Part shown: positions 15,839 through 25,257 of the stretch, piece after piece
How positions within the stretch are numbered: the stretch's first letter is position 1
Layout of the letters: every line of letters begins with the position of its first letter
From: CAVXTF01 sp963701375
GTDB lineage: Bacteria > Actinomycetota > Acidimicrobiia > Acidimicrobiales > CAVXTF01
Direction: 5' to 3'
NCBI GenBank assembly: GCA_963701375.1
Contig: CAVOZT010000002.1
Coordinates: 1-64,000 of the forward strand
DNA length: 64,000 nt
Notes under the pieces: generated by a model
The model's database searches: none
The model's input: the letters and a program-made list of their open reading frames with translations, nothing else
What the model was told of the DNA's origin: nothing
Made by a program: the position numbers and the translations under genes

Positions 15839-18800
15839 GCGTCCTTCCCCTCCTCACGTGACACTGCGTGCACCTCTTGCAGGCTCATCACCGACAGAGG
15901 ATGGCCACGCCACTCGGCTATTCCCGCGGCTGCCGCTCTTGCGGCGGCGACGGTCGTAAGGCATGGAACCTGGTGAAGCTGCGCCTCGGTTCTGATGTAA
16001 GCGCCGTCAGCGCGCGGCCCTCGACCCCGTGGTGTGTTGATGACGAGTTGCACCGCTCCTGCCGCAATAAGCAGAGCTGCGTTGGAGGATCCGGGTTCGC
16101 CGACCTTGGCTGCAACCGTCGCAACCGGTATGTCCCTGGCCGCCAGATAAGCAGCGGTGCCAGACGTAGCGGCGATCTCGAATCCGAGGTCGTGGAACGT
16201 GCGTGCCAGTTCGAGCCCGGCGGCCTTGTCGCGGTCGGCGAGGGACATGAACACTGTCCCTGAATCCGGCAGACGCGTGCCGGCGGCAATCTGGCTCTTT
16301 GCGAACGCAATGCCGAAGCTCGCGCCTATTCCCATCACTTCACCGGTGGAGCGCATCTCGGGCCCGAGAAGCGTGTCCGTTCCGGGAAAGCGGCCGAACG
16401 GGAGGACGGCCTCCTTGACGCTCACGTGTCCGCCGCCGGAGGGCTTTTTCAGCAAGCCCTCGGACCGAAGCGCTGAGAGCGACGAGCCCATCATCACCCT
16501 CGCCGCCACCATTGCGACTGGTACCCCGGTCGCCTTCGCGACGAACGGGACTGTGCGGCTGGCGCGCGGATTCGCCTCGAGCACGTATGCGACGCCTTCT
16601 TTCACTGCGAACTGCACGTTGACCAGCCCGACGACACCGAGAGCTTCGGCGATCGCCCTCGTGTGCGTCGCGATCGTTGCGAGGACCTCTGCATCGAGAG
16701 TCTGCGGCGGAAGAGCGCAAGCCGAGTCGCCCGAATGCACACCCGCTTCCTCGACGTGCTCCATCACACCGGCTATCAGCACCTCCCCCGTCGAATCTCG
16801 AACCGCGTCCACGTCAACCTCTACGGCGTCTTCCAAGAAACGGTCTACGAGGAGCGGGCGAAGCGCCGACACTCCGCCTTCGCGCTCGAGCGACCCGAAC
16901 GAGCCACCGAGATCGCGGACCACCTCGCTCAGGCGCTCGTCGTCGTACACGATCTCCATAGCCCTTCCGCCGAGCACGTAGCTCGGACGAACCAACACCG
17001 GGTACCCGACCTTGGACGCGACGGCCAAGGCCTCGTCAACCGTGGTCGCAGTACCCCCCGAGGGCTGGGGGATTCCGAGACGCTCGCAAAGGTCGTTCCA
17101 TCGTTCGCGATCCTCGGCCAGGTCGATCGAGTCCGGGCTGGTTCCGAGCACCGTGTGCTCGCCCAACGCGTGAGCCAATTTGAGAGGCGTCTGGCCACCG
17201 AGGCTCACGATCACACCTTCAACTCGTCCGTCGCCCTCCGACGCGTTCGACTCTGCCGTCAGGACGTTGAGGACGTCCTCTGTGGTGAGAGGCTCGAAGT
17301 AGAGACGGTCCGACGTGTCGTAATCGGTCGACACGGTCTCAGGGTTGCAGTTCACCATCACCGTCTCGTATCCCGCGGCCTTGAGCGCCAGGCTCGCGTG
17401 GACACAGCAGTAGTCGAACTCGATACCTTGGCCGATCCTGTTGGGGCCGGAACCCAATATCACGACCCTGCGGCCTGTGCTCGATCGCACCTCGTCTTCG
17501 TCTTCGTACGTCGAGTAATGGTAAGGAGTCAACGCTTCGAACTCGGCTGCACACGTATCGACGGTTTTGAACGTCGGAGTCACTCCAGCCGAAATGCGCG
17601 AAGCACGGACGTCCGACTCGTCTACGCGGGCGCCTTCAGAAGAAAGCAGGTACGCCAGCTGAACGTCCGAGAACCCGGCGCGCTTGAGCCGGCGCCAGTC
17701 CCGACGTTCGAGTGAAGCGAGCACCGTTTCCCCGCTTCGCGACGCCACATCCGCTTCGAGCGCAACGCGAGCCGACGAGATGATCTCCAGCTGGTCGAGG
17801 AACCACCTGTCGACGCCGGTTCGCTTTGCGAGCACGTCCACAGGAATTCCCCGGCGGAGCGCCGCTTCGAGCTCGAACACACGCTCGGGCGTCGGCTGGG
17901 CAGTCCGTTCGAGAAGCTCCTCTTCGTCCAGCTCGTCGGTCTTGTGCTCTCCGCGGTCGGCGTTCAACCCGGATCTTCCCTGTTCCAGCGACCTGATTGC
18001 CTTTTGGAGAGACTCGGGAAATGTGCGGCCTATGGCCATGACCTCGCCGACCGACTGCATCCGCGTGCCCAGGCTGTCGGGGGCACCAGGAAGTTTCTCG
18101 AACGCCCAACGCGGAATCTTCGTGACGACATAGTCGATAGCCGGTTCGAAGCTCGCCGGCGTCGCCCCCGTAATGTCGTTGGTGATCTCGTCGAGCGTGT
18201 ACCCGACGGCCAGGCGCGCAGCGATCTTTGCGATCGGGAAACCGGTCGCCTTGGACGCGAGCGCGCTCGACCTCGAGACCCGAGGGTTCATCTCGATCAC
18301 GAGGCGCGTGCCCTCTTCTGGGTTGACCGCAAACTGGATGTTCGAGCCGCCGGTCTCGACTCCGACCCGACGTATGCACGCGAACGCGTCGTCTCGCATC
18401 TGTTGGTACTCGACGTCTGACAAGGTCTGAGCCGGAGCGACGGTGATCGAGTCACCTGTGTGCACACCCATCGGGTCCATGTTCTCGATCGAGCACACGA
18501 CGACGCAGTTGTCCAACCGGTCGCGCATGACCTCGAGCTCGAACTCCTTCCACCCCGCGATGGACCGCTCAACCAGGACTCTGTGGACCGGGCTCGCAGC
18601 GAGCCCCTTCGCCGATACCTGCACGAGCTCGTCTCGGTTGTGTGCGATGCCCGTCCCTGAACCCCCGAGGATGAAGCTCGGACGAACCATGATCGGGAAC
18701 CCGATCCGCTCGCCTACCGCCACCGCCTCGTCGAGCGTGGCAGCGAAGCCCGATGCAGGAACCTCGAGCCCGATCTCCCCCATCGCAGACTTGAACAGGT

Positions 18801-19188
18801 CCCGGTCCTCGGCCGTCCTGATCGCGTCGGCGTTAGCACCGATCAGTGCGACCCCAGCGGCGGAGAGGACACCTGAGTCGGTGAGCTCCATGGCGAGATT
18901 CAGCGCCGTCTGACCACCCAGGGTCGGCAAGAGCACGTCGGGACGTTCGCGGGCGATTATCGCGGCCATCACGTCAGCAACGAGCGGCTCCACGTAGGTC
19001 CTGTCGGCCACCTCGGGGTCGGTCATGATCGTCGCGGGATTCGAGTTCGCGAGGATGACCCTGTAGCCCTCGGAACGGAGCACTCTGCACGCTTGGGTTC
19101 CCGAGTAGTCGAACTCACAGGCCTGTCCGATCACGATCGGGCCGGAACCGATCACCAGGATGCTCTCGATATCGGTGCGCTTCGGCAT
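15835..19188 (-). CDS. carB: Carbamoyl-phosphate synthase large subunit
   Basis: CarB makes carbamoyl phosphate from ammonia, bicarbonate and two ATP, for pyrimidines and arginine. The 1117-aa protein contains the two homologous ATP-grasp halves: ESILVIGSGPIVIGQACEFDYSG near residue 8, and RVVILGSGPNRIGQGIEFDYC near residue 575. Each half has MVRPSFILGG or LVRPSYVLGG and an EMNPR or EANPR metal motif. The C-terminal allosteric domain (about 960-1100) has MSLADRDK and GFEIAATSGTAAYL. It begins one base into the carA stop (TGATG) and is intact, unlike many neighbours. Confidence 0.97.
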   Translation of the reverse strand: MPKRTDIESILVIGSGPIVIGQACEFDYSGTQACRVLRSEGYRVILANSNPATIMTDPEVADRTYVEPLVADVMAAIIARERPDVLLPTLGGQTALNLAMELTDSGVLSAAGVALIGANADAIRTAEDRDLFKSAMGEIGLEVPASGFAATLDEAVAVGERIGFPIMVRPSFILGGSGTGIAHNRDELVQVSAKGLAASPVHRVLVERSIAGWKEFELEVMRDRLDNCVVVCSIENMDPMGVHTGDSITVAPAQTLSDVEYQQMRDDAFACIRRVGVETGGSNIQFAVNPEEGTRLVIEMNPRVSRSSALASKATGFPIAKIAARLAVGYTLDEITNDITGATPASFEPAIDYVVTKIPRWAFEKLPGAPDSLGTRMQSVGEVMAIGRTFPESLQKAIRSLEQGRSGLNADRGEHKTDELDEEELLERTAQPTPERVFELEAALRRGIPVDVLAKRTGVDRWFLDQLEIISSARVALEADVASRSGETVLASLERRDWRRLKRAGFSDVQLAYLLSSEGARVDESDVRASRISAGVTPTFKTVDTCAAEFEALTPYHYSTYEDEDEVRSSTGRRVVILGSGPNRIGQGIEFDYCCVHASLALKAAGYETVMVNCNPETVSTDYDTSDRLYFEPLTTEDVLNVLTAESNASEGDGRVEGVIVSLGGQTPLKLAHALGEHTVLGTSPDSIDLAEDRERWNDLCERLGIPQPSGGTATTVDEALAVASKVGYPVLVRPSYVLGGRAMEIVYDDERLSEVVRDLGGSFGSLEREGGVSALRPLLVDRFLEDAVEVDVDAVRDSTGEVLIAGVMEHVEEAGVHSGDSACALPPQTLDAEVLATIATHTRAIAEALGVVGLVNVQFAVKEGVAYVLEANPRASRTVPFVAKATGVPVAMVAARVMMGSSLSALRSEGLLKKPSGGGHVSVKEAVLPFGRFPGTDTLLGPEMRSTGEVMGIGASFGIAFAKSQIAAGTRLPDSGTVFMSLADRDKAAGLELARTFHDLGFEIAATSGTAAYLAARDIPVATVAAKVGEPGSSNAALLIAAGAVQLVINTPRGRGPRADGAYIRTEAQLHQVPCLTTVAAARAAAAGIAEWRGHPLSVMSLQEVHAVSREEGKDA

Positions 19189-20315
19189 CAGCCCGCGACC
19201 ACTTTGCGATCGGTCATGAGCCTCCTGAACGATTCGAAGAGGTATCGGGCGTCATGAGGTCCCGGCCCTGCCTCGGGGTGGTACTGGACGCCGAACGCCG
19301 GCGCAGACCGAGCGCGGATCCCTTCGACGACGCCGTCGTTCAGGTTGATGTGCGTTATCTCGGCGATCCCTCCGAGTGAAGTCGCGCTCACTGCGTAGTT
19401 GTGGTTCTGTGCAGTTATCTCTATTCGTCCGCTTTCCAACGAACGGACGGGGTGGTTGCCGCCGTGGTGGCCGAACGGAAGTTTGTAGGTGGTCGCACCA
19501 AGCGCCGAGGCGAGAAGTTGGTGGCCCAGGCAGATACCGAATATCGGCACTCGACCCAGCAGGTCCGAGATGATCGACGCCTGGGCCTCTAAAGCCGCCG
19601 GATCCCCCGGCCCGTTCGACAAGAAGATGCCGTCGGGTTCGAGAGCGATCGCGTCGTCAGCGGGCGTGTCGGCAGGAACCACGGTCACAGTCGCCAGGTC
19701 GCTCAGGCAACGAAGCGTCGTCGACTTCACCCCGAAGTCGTACGCCACGACCCGAAGCGCCCCGGCGCCGACGACGTAAGGTCGCTCGGTTGACACCCCG
19801 GTCGCTCCGGTGACCAGGTCCATGTCGGTCGTTCCCGGCTCTTTGGACGCTGCTTCTTCCAGCACCGACAAGCTCGCCGTTCCGAACGCGCACCCGATCG
19901 CACCTTTGGACCGCACCTGGCGGGCCACACGTCTGGTGTCGATTCCCGTGATGCCCGGCACACCGCGGTTCTCGAGCATCGACTCGAGCGATCCCCTCGC
20001 CCTCCAATTCGAGGGCCTGGGCGGAAGGTCGCGCACGACGAAGCCGCGTGTCCAGATGCTGCGGGCCTCATCGTCGTTCGGCGTCACGCCGTAACTCCCG
20101 ACGTGCGGGTAAGTGAAGCAGACGACCTGTCCCGCATAGCTGGGGTCGGTGAGCACCTCCTGGTACCCGGACATGGAGGTGTTGAAAACGAGCTCTCCGG
20201 TCGACACCCCGTCAGGCGGCAAGAAACCGGCGCTCTCTCCTTCGAAGACCTCTCCGTCCTCGAGGACGAGAAGCGCACGCCGGCGTTCCGTCGGGTTCCT
20301 GGACCGCTCGGTCAC
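19188..20315 (-). CDS. carA: Carbamoyl-phosphate synthase small subunit
   Basis: CarA is the glutaminase subunit that feeds ammonia to CarB. The N-terminal domain reads ALLVLEDGEVFEGESAGF and TGELVFNTSMSGYQEVLTDPSYAGQ. The C-terminal class I amidotransferase has the catalytic Cys in FGICLGHQLL and His/Glu in GVQYHPEAGPGPHDA. The substrate motif QNHNYAV is also present. The 375-aa length is typical, and it overlaps pyrC upstream by four bases. Confidence 0.96.
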   Translation of the reverse strand: MTERSRNPTERRRALLVLEDGEVFEGESAGFLPPDGVSTGELVFNTSMSGYQEVLTDPSYAGQVVCFTYPHVGSYGVTPNDDEARSIWTRGFVVRDLPPRPSNWRARGSLESMLENRGVPGITGIDTRRVARQVRSKGAIGCAFGTASLSVLEEAASKEPGTTDMDLVTGATGVSTERPYVVGAGALRVVAYDFGVKSTTLRCLSDLATVTVVPADTPADDAIALEPDGIFLSNGPGDPAALEAQASIISDLLGRVPIFGICLGHQLLASALGATTYKLPFGHHGGNHPVRSLESGRIEITAQNHNYAVSATSLGGIAEITHINLNDGVVEGIRARSAPAFGVQYHPEAGPGPHDARYLFESFRRLMTDRKVVAG

Positions 20316-21685
20316 CGCTGTGCTTCTCCGTCGATGACGACGGGCTCACCCAGGTACAAGGTGTGTCGAACCTTGCCTTTGAGTTTCCATCCCTCAAATG
20401 CGGTGTTGCGGCTCCTTGACGAGAGGCGGTTGGCGTCAACCGTCCAGGCGTGGGAAGGGTCGATAGCGCAAAGGTTCGCGGGCGATCCAACCGCTATCGG
20501 TCCGCCCTGGTCGCCTCCTTGATCGGACGCCAGCCTGCATATGCGAGCCGGGCCCCAGGACATCAGGCGAATCACGTCTTTCAACTCCATGAGTCCGCCC
20601 GGAGATGCTCCATGACAAGCCGGATCGAGCATCGGTTCGCCGTGGACGAGGGCGCCGAGCGCCACCGCGAGCGCGGTCTCGAGCCCGAGCATCCCAGACG
20701 GTGCTTCTGCGAGCGGTAGGTCCTTCGCCTCGGGGGGATGAGGGGCGTGATCGGTTGCGATCGCGTCGACCACGCCAGAAGCGCAACCTGATCGCAGTGC
20801 GGCGACGTCATTACCCGGGCGAAGCGGCGGGTTCACCTTGAAAACGGCGTCGTACCCTTCGAGCATCGCATCCGTGAGCGCAAGATGGTGCGGAGTGACC
20901 TCCACCGTCACCGGCAAACCCTCAGCCTTCGCAGACGCAGCTGCGCGAAGCGTCGCGGCGGCGGACACGTGCAACAGATGAAGACGCGCACCGGTGAGCT
21001 TGCAAAGTGCGATGTCGCGTATCGCCATCACCTGCTCTGCTTCCGCCGGAACCCCGGGAACACCGAGTCGGCTCGACCACGCTCCTTCGTGCATGTGGCC
21101 GCCGGCGGCCAGAGCGCTGTCCTCGCAGTGTTGCGCGAGGGTGACACCGAGTCCCGCCGCGTAATCCATCGCGCGCCGCATCACGCCGGCGTCTTGGACC
21201 CCGGTGCCGTCGTCGGTGAAGATCCTCACTCCTAGGGCGGCCAGCTCAGCCATCGGCGCGAGGCGCTCGCCGGCCCGGCCGACTGTGATCGCCCCCGCGA
21301 CGCACACCCTGCTCAAAGCTCCCTTTCCGAGTTCGAGAACCTCGCGAGCGACTGGAGCGCAGTCGATGGCCGGATCCGTGTTCGGCATTGCCACGAAGGC
21401 CGTGAACCCGCCGAGCGCCGCGGCTCTCGACGCGCTCTCGATCGTCTCCGACTCCTCTGCGCCGGGCTCGCGGGCATGGGTATGGAGATCTACGAGACCC
21501 GGTACGACCAGACAACTACCTGCGTCGAGCACTCGCGTTCCGCGGCCGGTTGCCGCTTGCTCACCGTCGCCCGTCACAGCGACGACCGTCCCGTCCTCGA
21601 TCACGACGTCGGCGCGGCGCTCGCCTGTCGAATCGATGACCGTTCCGCCGCGGAGGACGACCCGTCGTTCGCGTCGTTCAGGCAC
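20312..21685 (-). CDS. pyrC: Dihydroorotase
   Basis: PyrC cyclises carbamoyl aspartate to dihydroorotate. Zinc ligands are in VDLHTHAREPG and the ATDHAPH motif, with further ligands near EVTPHHLALTD and LHLLHVS. I chose GTG 21685 (457 aa) because GGGGGA lies six bases upstream and the start then overlaps the pyrB stop by eight bases. The longer open frame to 21763 would run inside pyrB with a non-conserved Cys-rich sequence. It belongs to the amidohydrolase (type I) branch. Confidence 0.94.
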   Translation of the reverse strand: MPERRERRVVLRGGTVIDSTGERRADVVIEDGTVVAVTGDGEQAATGRGTRVLDAGSCLVVPGLVDLHTHAREPGAEESETIESASRAAALGGFTAFVAMPNTDPAIDCAPVAREVLELGKGALSRVCVAGAITVGRAGERLAPMAELAALGVRIFTDDGTGVQDAGVMRRAMDYAAGLGVTLAQHCEDSALAAGGHMHEGAWSSRLGVPGVPAEAEQVMAIRDIALCKLTGARLHLLHVSAAATLRAAASAKAEGLPVTVEVTPHHLALTDAMLEGYDAVFKVNPPLRPGNDVAALRSGCASGVVDAIATDHAPHPPEAKDLPLAEAPSGMLGLETALAVALGALVHGEPMLDPACHGASPGGLMELKDVIRLMSWGPARICRLASDQGGDQGGPIAVGSPANLCAIDPSHAWTVDANRLSSRSRNTAFEGWKLKGKVRHTLYLGEPVVIDGEAQR

Positions 21686-22703
21686 TCTCGAATCCCCCGG
21701 TTCGCGAGAGCAGATCGCCCGTTCCGAGCAGCAGGTAGAGAACGGCCATCCGCACCGCGACACCGTTGGTCACCTGCCGCCGGATCACCGATCGAGGGAG
21801 GTCCGCCACGTCGTCGGAGATCTCGAGACCGCGGATCATCGGCCCCGGATGCATCACGACGGCGTCGTCGGGAAGCAGCGACGCCCTCCTCGTCGTCAGT
21901 CCGAACGAAGCCGTGTACTCGCGGGCCGACGGCAGGAACGAGCCAGCTCCGCGTTCAGCCTGGAGGCGCAGCATGTAGCAGACGTCGGTCTTCGGCAACA
22001 CGGATTCGATGTCGTGCGACACCGAGGCAACGGGCCAGCCCTCGAGCGAGGGCGGCAACAGGCTGCCCGGGGCGACGAGAGTCACCTCTGCGCCGAGGGC
22101 GGCGAACGCCCAGACCCCGGACCTAGCGACACGGCTGTGGAGAATGTCGCCCACGATGCTCACCTTCAGACCGGAAAACCCTTCGGTACCGGTCTTTTCG
22201 ACAGGGACGCCGGCGGACTCCGCCAGGTGCTGGCGGATCGTGTAGCAATCGAGAAGAGCCTGGGTCGGGTGCTCGTGATAACCGTCGCCGGCGTTGATCA
22301 CGGATGCGCCGACGAACCTGGCCACCTGATGCGGCGCCCCCGCGCAGGGATGCCGCACCACGATCGCGTCGACTCCCATCGCAGCAAGCGTCTCGGCGGT
22401 GTCGCGAAGCGACTCCCCCTTCTTTATCGAGGACGTGGCGGCGCTCAGGCTCATCACATCAGCAGACAGTCGCTTTGCCGCCGTCTCGAAGGAGAGTCTC
22501 GTGCGCGTGGACTCTTCTGCGAAGAGGGTCGCGACGGTCCGCCCCCTGAGCGTCGGCACCTTCGGGATAGGCCGCCTCGCCACCTCTGCGAACGCGTCGG
22601 CAACGCGCAGGATGCCGCCGATCGTGTCGGCATTCAGGTCCGCGACCGACAGAAGGTGCTCGGGCCACCCGGAGCCCGTGATCGGTGCAGACCGGACGGT
22701 CAC
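21678..22703 (-). CDS. pyrB: Aspartate carbamoyltransferase catalytic subunit
   Basis: PyrB joins carbamoyl phosphate and aspartate, the first committed step of pyrimidine synthesis. The carbamoyl-phosphate site is EESTRTRLSFETAAKRL, with VVRHPCAGAPHQVARF, GDGYHEHPTQALLDCYTI and VMHPGPMIRG. The GTG at 22703 shares GTGA with the pyrR stop, so the genes are coupled. The 341-aa product is slightly longer than the usual 310. No pyrI is present, as expected when control is through PyrR. Confidence 0.95.
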   Translation of the reverse strand: MTVRSAPITGSGWPEHLLSVADLNADTIGGILRVADAFAEVARRPIPKVPTLRGRTVATLFAEESTRTRLSFETAAKRLSADVMSLSAATSSIKKGESLRDTAETLAAMGVDAIVVRHPCAGAPHQVARFVGASVINAGDGYHEHPTQALLDCYTIRQHLAESAGVPVEKTGTEGFSGLKVSIVGDILHSRVARSGVWAFAALGAEVTLVAPGSLLPPSLEGWPVASVSHDIESVLPKTDVCYMLRLQAERGAGSFLPSAREYTASFGLTTRRASLLPDDAVVMHPGPMIRGLEISDDVADLPRSVIRRQVTNGVAVRMAVLYLLLGTGDLLSRTGGFESA

Positions 22704-23269
22704 CGCGGCACCACGTCGCCGAGCACGACGCCGTCGAGCGTGACGTCGACCTGTTCGTCCAGTCTCGTTGGCAGGTTCTTCCCGACGTAGTCGGCGCGAA
22801 TCGGAAGCTCTCTGTGTCCGCGGTCGACCATCACAGCGAGTTGTACGCAACGTGCACGACCGAAGTCGACGAGCGCGTTCAGCGCCGCTCGCACCGTCCG
22901 GCCGGTGAAGAGCACGTCGTCGACGAGTACCACCGTCACGCCCGTGAGGTCGCCGGGCATCTCGGTCGTGGCTTCGGGCAGCACGGGACGGATCCCGACG
23001 TCGTCGCGGTAGAAAGCCACGTCGAGAGTCCCGACGGGCACGGTCGTCCCCTCGACCTCCAAGAGGACCTGGGCGATCCTCTGGGCCAGCTCCACGCCGC
23101 CGGTCTGCAGCCCGACGATCACTACGTCTTCCAAGCCCCGGTTTCGCTCGGCGATCTCGTGGGCGACGCGCCTCAAAGCCCTTTGGACGTCCTCGGAAGA
23201 AAGAACCCTGGTCCGGGGAACGAAGACCCCGCCACGCGGCAGGGTCAGCCTTCGTTCACGCTCAGCCAC
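22700..23269 (-). CDS. pyrR: PyrR bifunctional pyrimidine operon regulator / uracil phosphoribosyltransferase
   Basis: PyrR binds pyr-leader RNA when UMP or UTP is high and shuts down the operon; it also makes UMP from uracil and PRPP. The PRTase fold shows VVIVGLQTGGVELAQRI, the PRPP loop VVLVDDVLFTGRTVRAAL and the flexible-loop region DVAFYRDDVG. GTG 23269 is preceded by GAGAGG at seven bases. It heads pyrR-pyrB-pyrC-carA-carB-pyrD-pyrF, and a PyrR-type hairpin lies 16 bases upstream. Confidence 0.95.
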   Translation of the reverse strand: MAERERRLTLPRGGVFVPRTRVLSSEDVQRALRRVAHEIAERNRGLEDVVIVGLQTGGVELAQRIAQVLLEVEGTTVPVGTLDVAFYRDDVGIRPVLPEATTEMPGDLTGVTVVLVDDVLFTGRTVRAALNALVDFGRARCVQLAVMVDRGHRELPIRADYVGKNLPTRLDEQVDVTLDGVVLGDVVPR

Positions 23270-23285
23270 TCGGATTCCTCTCCGT

Positions 23286-23305
23286 GCGGGCCTCTCAGGA
23301 CCCGC
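23286..23305 (-). promoter_or_regulatory. PyrR-binding RNA hairpin upstream of pyrR
   Basis: On the transcript GCGGG pairs with CCCGC (5 bp), enclosing the loop UCCUGAGAGG. Loop and flanks fit the published PyrR-binding consensus ARUCCNGNGAGGYU. It sits just before the Shine-Dalgarno region of pyrR and immediately after the stop of the upstream membrane-protein gene. There is no room for a terminator/antiterminator pair, so repression probably acts on translation, as described for mycobacterial pyrR leaders. Confidence 0.75.
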
Positions 23306-23306
23306 T

Positions 23307-24032
23307 TCACGGTCGGGAGGTGATGCTAGCAGCGCGGTAGCCGTCCCGGGACCCGCCCGAATGCCGCGAATGCCAAAAAGGCATGTCCAGAAGGGTTATC
23401 AGGACGACGGCGACACCCGCAGCACTTGCCAGGTACCACGGCCAAGGACCCAGAACCTTCAACAAGGTCCACTCAGAAGGAGGTTGACGCAGGAACATGT
23501 AGTTGGCTCCGCTCACCCAGTCGACGACGCCGACGAGAGCGGTGTAGCCGATCGTGATCAGAAAGACCCGGACTATCGCGCCCCTACCGGGTTTCAACCC
23601 CATTCCGACAACGAGAAACAGCGCCGCGAAGACGATCCCGAGGTGACCCACCACGTACTGGAACCAGACGAGGTGGGGGAACGTGCTCGACAGGTCGGGA
23701 AACGCGACCGCCTGCAAGGTGCCCGCCAGGCCCCAGAAATAGGTGAGCTCGACCAACAGAGGCACCGACCAGATGCAAGCGATCGCAGCGACCAGGACTC
23801 CGACATCGCAAAGCGGGAGGGGAAGCGACGTCTTCGCTGACCACGTGCCGTCGGCGGTCTGGGCGACGACGTAGCTCACCAGGTCCGCGAACAGAAGGAG
23901 ACCCACCGCCCCGGCGACCCACTTCCTCCAGGGCCCGGGACGTCGCCGCGCCGCCGAACACGCCAAGACGCAGACCACCGCAGCGACACCGACCGTGACG
24001 CCGTATGCAAACGGGGACGTCGCGCCGATCAC
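23307..24032 (-). CDS. YwaF/TMEM164-like integral membrane protein (TIGR02206 family)
   Basis: A 241-aa protein with about seven hydrophobic segments. It shows the pattern of bacterial YwaF (TIGR02206) proteins: SLPLPLCDVGVLVAAIA, ELTYFWGLAGTLQAVAFPDL, FQYVVGHLGIVFAALF and GVVDWVSGANYMFLRQPP. The conserved polar positions (Cys-Asp, Phe-Trp-Gly, His) lie at membrane borders. The human homologue TMEM164 is reported as a lipid acyltransferase; whether bacterial members act on lipids is unknown. It lies between a methyltransferase gene and pyrR, so it may share a promoter with the pyr operon. Confidence 0.75.
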   Translation of the reverse strand: MIGATSPFAYGVTVGVAAVVCVLACSAARRRPGPWRKWVAGAVGLLLFADLVSYVVAQTADGTWSAKTSLPLPLCDVGVLVAAIACIWSVPLLVELTYFWGLAGTLQAVAFPDLSSTFPHLVWFQYVVGHLGIVFAALFLVVGMGLKPGRGAIVRVFLITIGYTALVGVVDWVSGANYMFLRQPPSEWTLLKVLGPWPWYLASAAGVAVVLITLLDMPFWHSRHSGGSRDGYRAASITSRP

Positions 24033-24035
24033 TCG

Positions 24036-24796
24036 TCACTCGCGGACGACGAGCCTCAACCCGCCGTCTATGGAGTCGAGAACGAGCAGGTGGCCGTGAC
24101 GACGTCGCCATGCCCCGGCCTCGAGATCGGCGCGGAGTCGTTCCATGCGCTCGGCGACCATCTCGTCCGCCAGGAGAGCAAGGTTCGAGATGCACGCTCG
24201 TGCTTCTGGGTCGAGGTACCGCTCGGGACGTTTCCAGTAAGCCCAGTTGAACCCGTCGACGCAGTCGCCGGGAACAGGAACCGTCTCGGTTCGCGTGGCG
24301 CCGATCTCGCGCGGCGACCTGCTCGGGAGTGAGCAGTCGAGCCATTCGCAGTGCGTTGCACTCGGGCAGGTAGTCGTCGAACAACCAGAACCGGCTGTGC
24401 ACATCCGGGTCGAAATGAAGCACCACCACCCGTCTGCCGACCCTGGCCAATTTCGCGAAGGCCCACGAGCGGTGCGCTCCAGTGGTGGACAGTGAGCACC
24501 GCCAGAACAGCGTCGAACGAGCCCGAGGCAAAAGGCAGAGACTCTGCAACCGACCTGACGGCCGGCGCAGACCCCGGAGGTCTCTGAGAGATCATCACCG
24601 AAGACGGCTCGCAAGCGACGACCACTCTTCCCCGTGGCTCGTACGAGCCGGTACCGGCTCCGACGTCGAGGACGGTCTTCGCGTCCCCGAGAGCTGCATC
24701 GATCTGAGCCGCGATGCGGGGATCCGCTCGCCGGTGGCGCGAGTAGAGCTGCCCGATGACTTCGTAGGGGGAATGCGACGCTCGCCTACCTGGCAC
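24036..24796 (-). CDS. Class I SAM-dependent methyltransferase (two frameshifts as read)
   Basis: The first third has the AdoMet motif VLDVGAGTGSYEP, an acidic end of strand 2 (VVACEPSSVM) and SVAESLPFASGSFDAVLAVLTVHHW. Near 24451-24456 the frame shifts after LREI, and LARVGRRVVVLHFDPDVHSRFWLFDDYLP continues in the next frame. Near 24306-24312 it shifts again to EIGATRTETVPVPGDCVDGFNWAYW, and the protein ends at 24036. Removing one base at each site gives a protein of about 252 aa. The substrate is unknown. It starts at GTG 24796, 38 bases after nusB, and is probably co-transcribed. Confidence 0.8.
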
Positions 24797-24834
24797 CGAG
24801 AAAAAGCATCGCGCCGGCTAGCGCCACCCGTGGG

Positions 24835-25257
24835 TCACGCATCTGCGGCCTCGGGCCTCACCTCGGCTGCCACGGTGGAGAGAACACCGTTCACGAACCT
24901 TCCCGACTCTTCTGTCGAGTACTGCTTCGCGAGCTCCACCGCTTCGTCCAGCACGACTGCAACAGGCGTGTCAGGCCAACCGATCAGCTCTGCTACCGCC
25001 ATGCGCAGCACCGAAAGGTCCACCACCGGCATCCTCGAGAGCTCCCAGTCCACCGACGCCCCGGCGACGAGCCCGTCGATCTGCACCAGATTCTGTTCGA
25101 CCGCGTTCACGAGGGCGGCCGCGAAAGGGTCGGGCGGCGCCGGGAGATCGGCGAGCACCGCTTTCGGGGGCACCGACTTCAACGCCGCTTCGTAGAGCAG
25201 CCCGAGCGCCCGCTCGCGAGCAAGAGTGCGCGGCCCCTCGCGGCGAGCCGGGCTCAC
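24835..25257 (-). CDS. nusB: Transcription antitermination factor NusB
   Basis: NusB, with NusE (S10), binds boxA RNA to prevent premature termination in rRNA operons. The 140-aa all-helical protein shows ARERALGLLYEA, DPFAAALVNAVEQN, the core LRMAVAELIGWPDTPVAVVLDEAVELAKQYS and GRFVNGVLSTVA. It overlaps the efp stop by four bases, the conserved efp-nusB arrangement. Confidence 0.94.
   Translation of the reverse strand: MSPARREGPRTLARERALGLLYEAALKSVPPKAVLADLPAPPDPFAAALVNAVEQNLVQIDGLVAGASVDWELSRMPVVDLSVLRMAVAELIGWPDTPVAVVLDEAVELAKQYSTEESGRFVNGVLSTVAAEVRPEAADA

Noticed and set aside
21204..22790. 528-aa plus-strand ORF opposite pyrC and pyrB
   Set aside because: Composition typical of antisense frames in GC-rich genes; real pyr genes occupy the other strand.
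24036..24796. Programmed frameshifting in the methyltransferase
   Set aside because: Two shifts with no typical slippery heptamer, in a window full of similar indels; sequence error is simpler.
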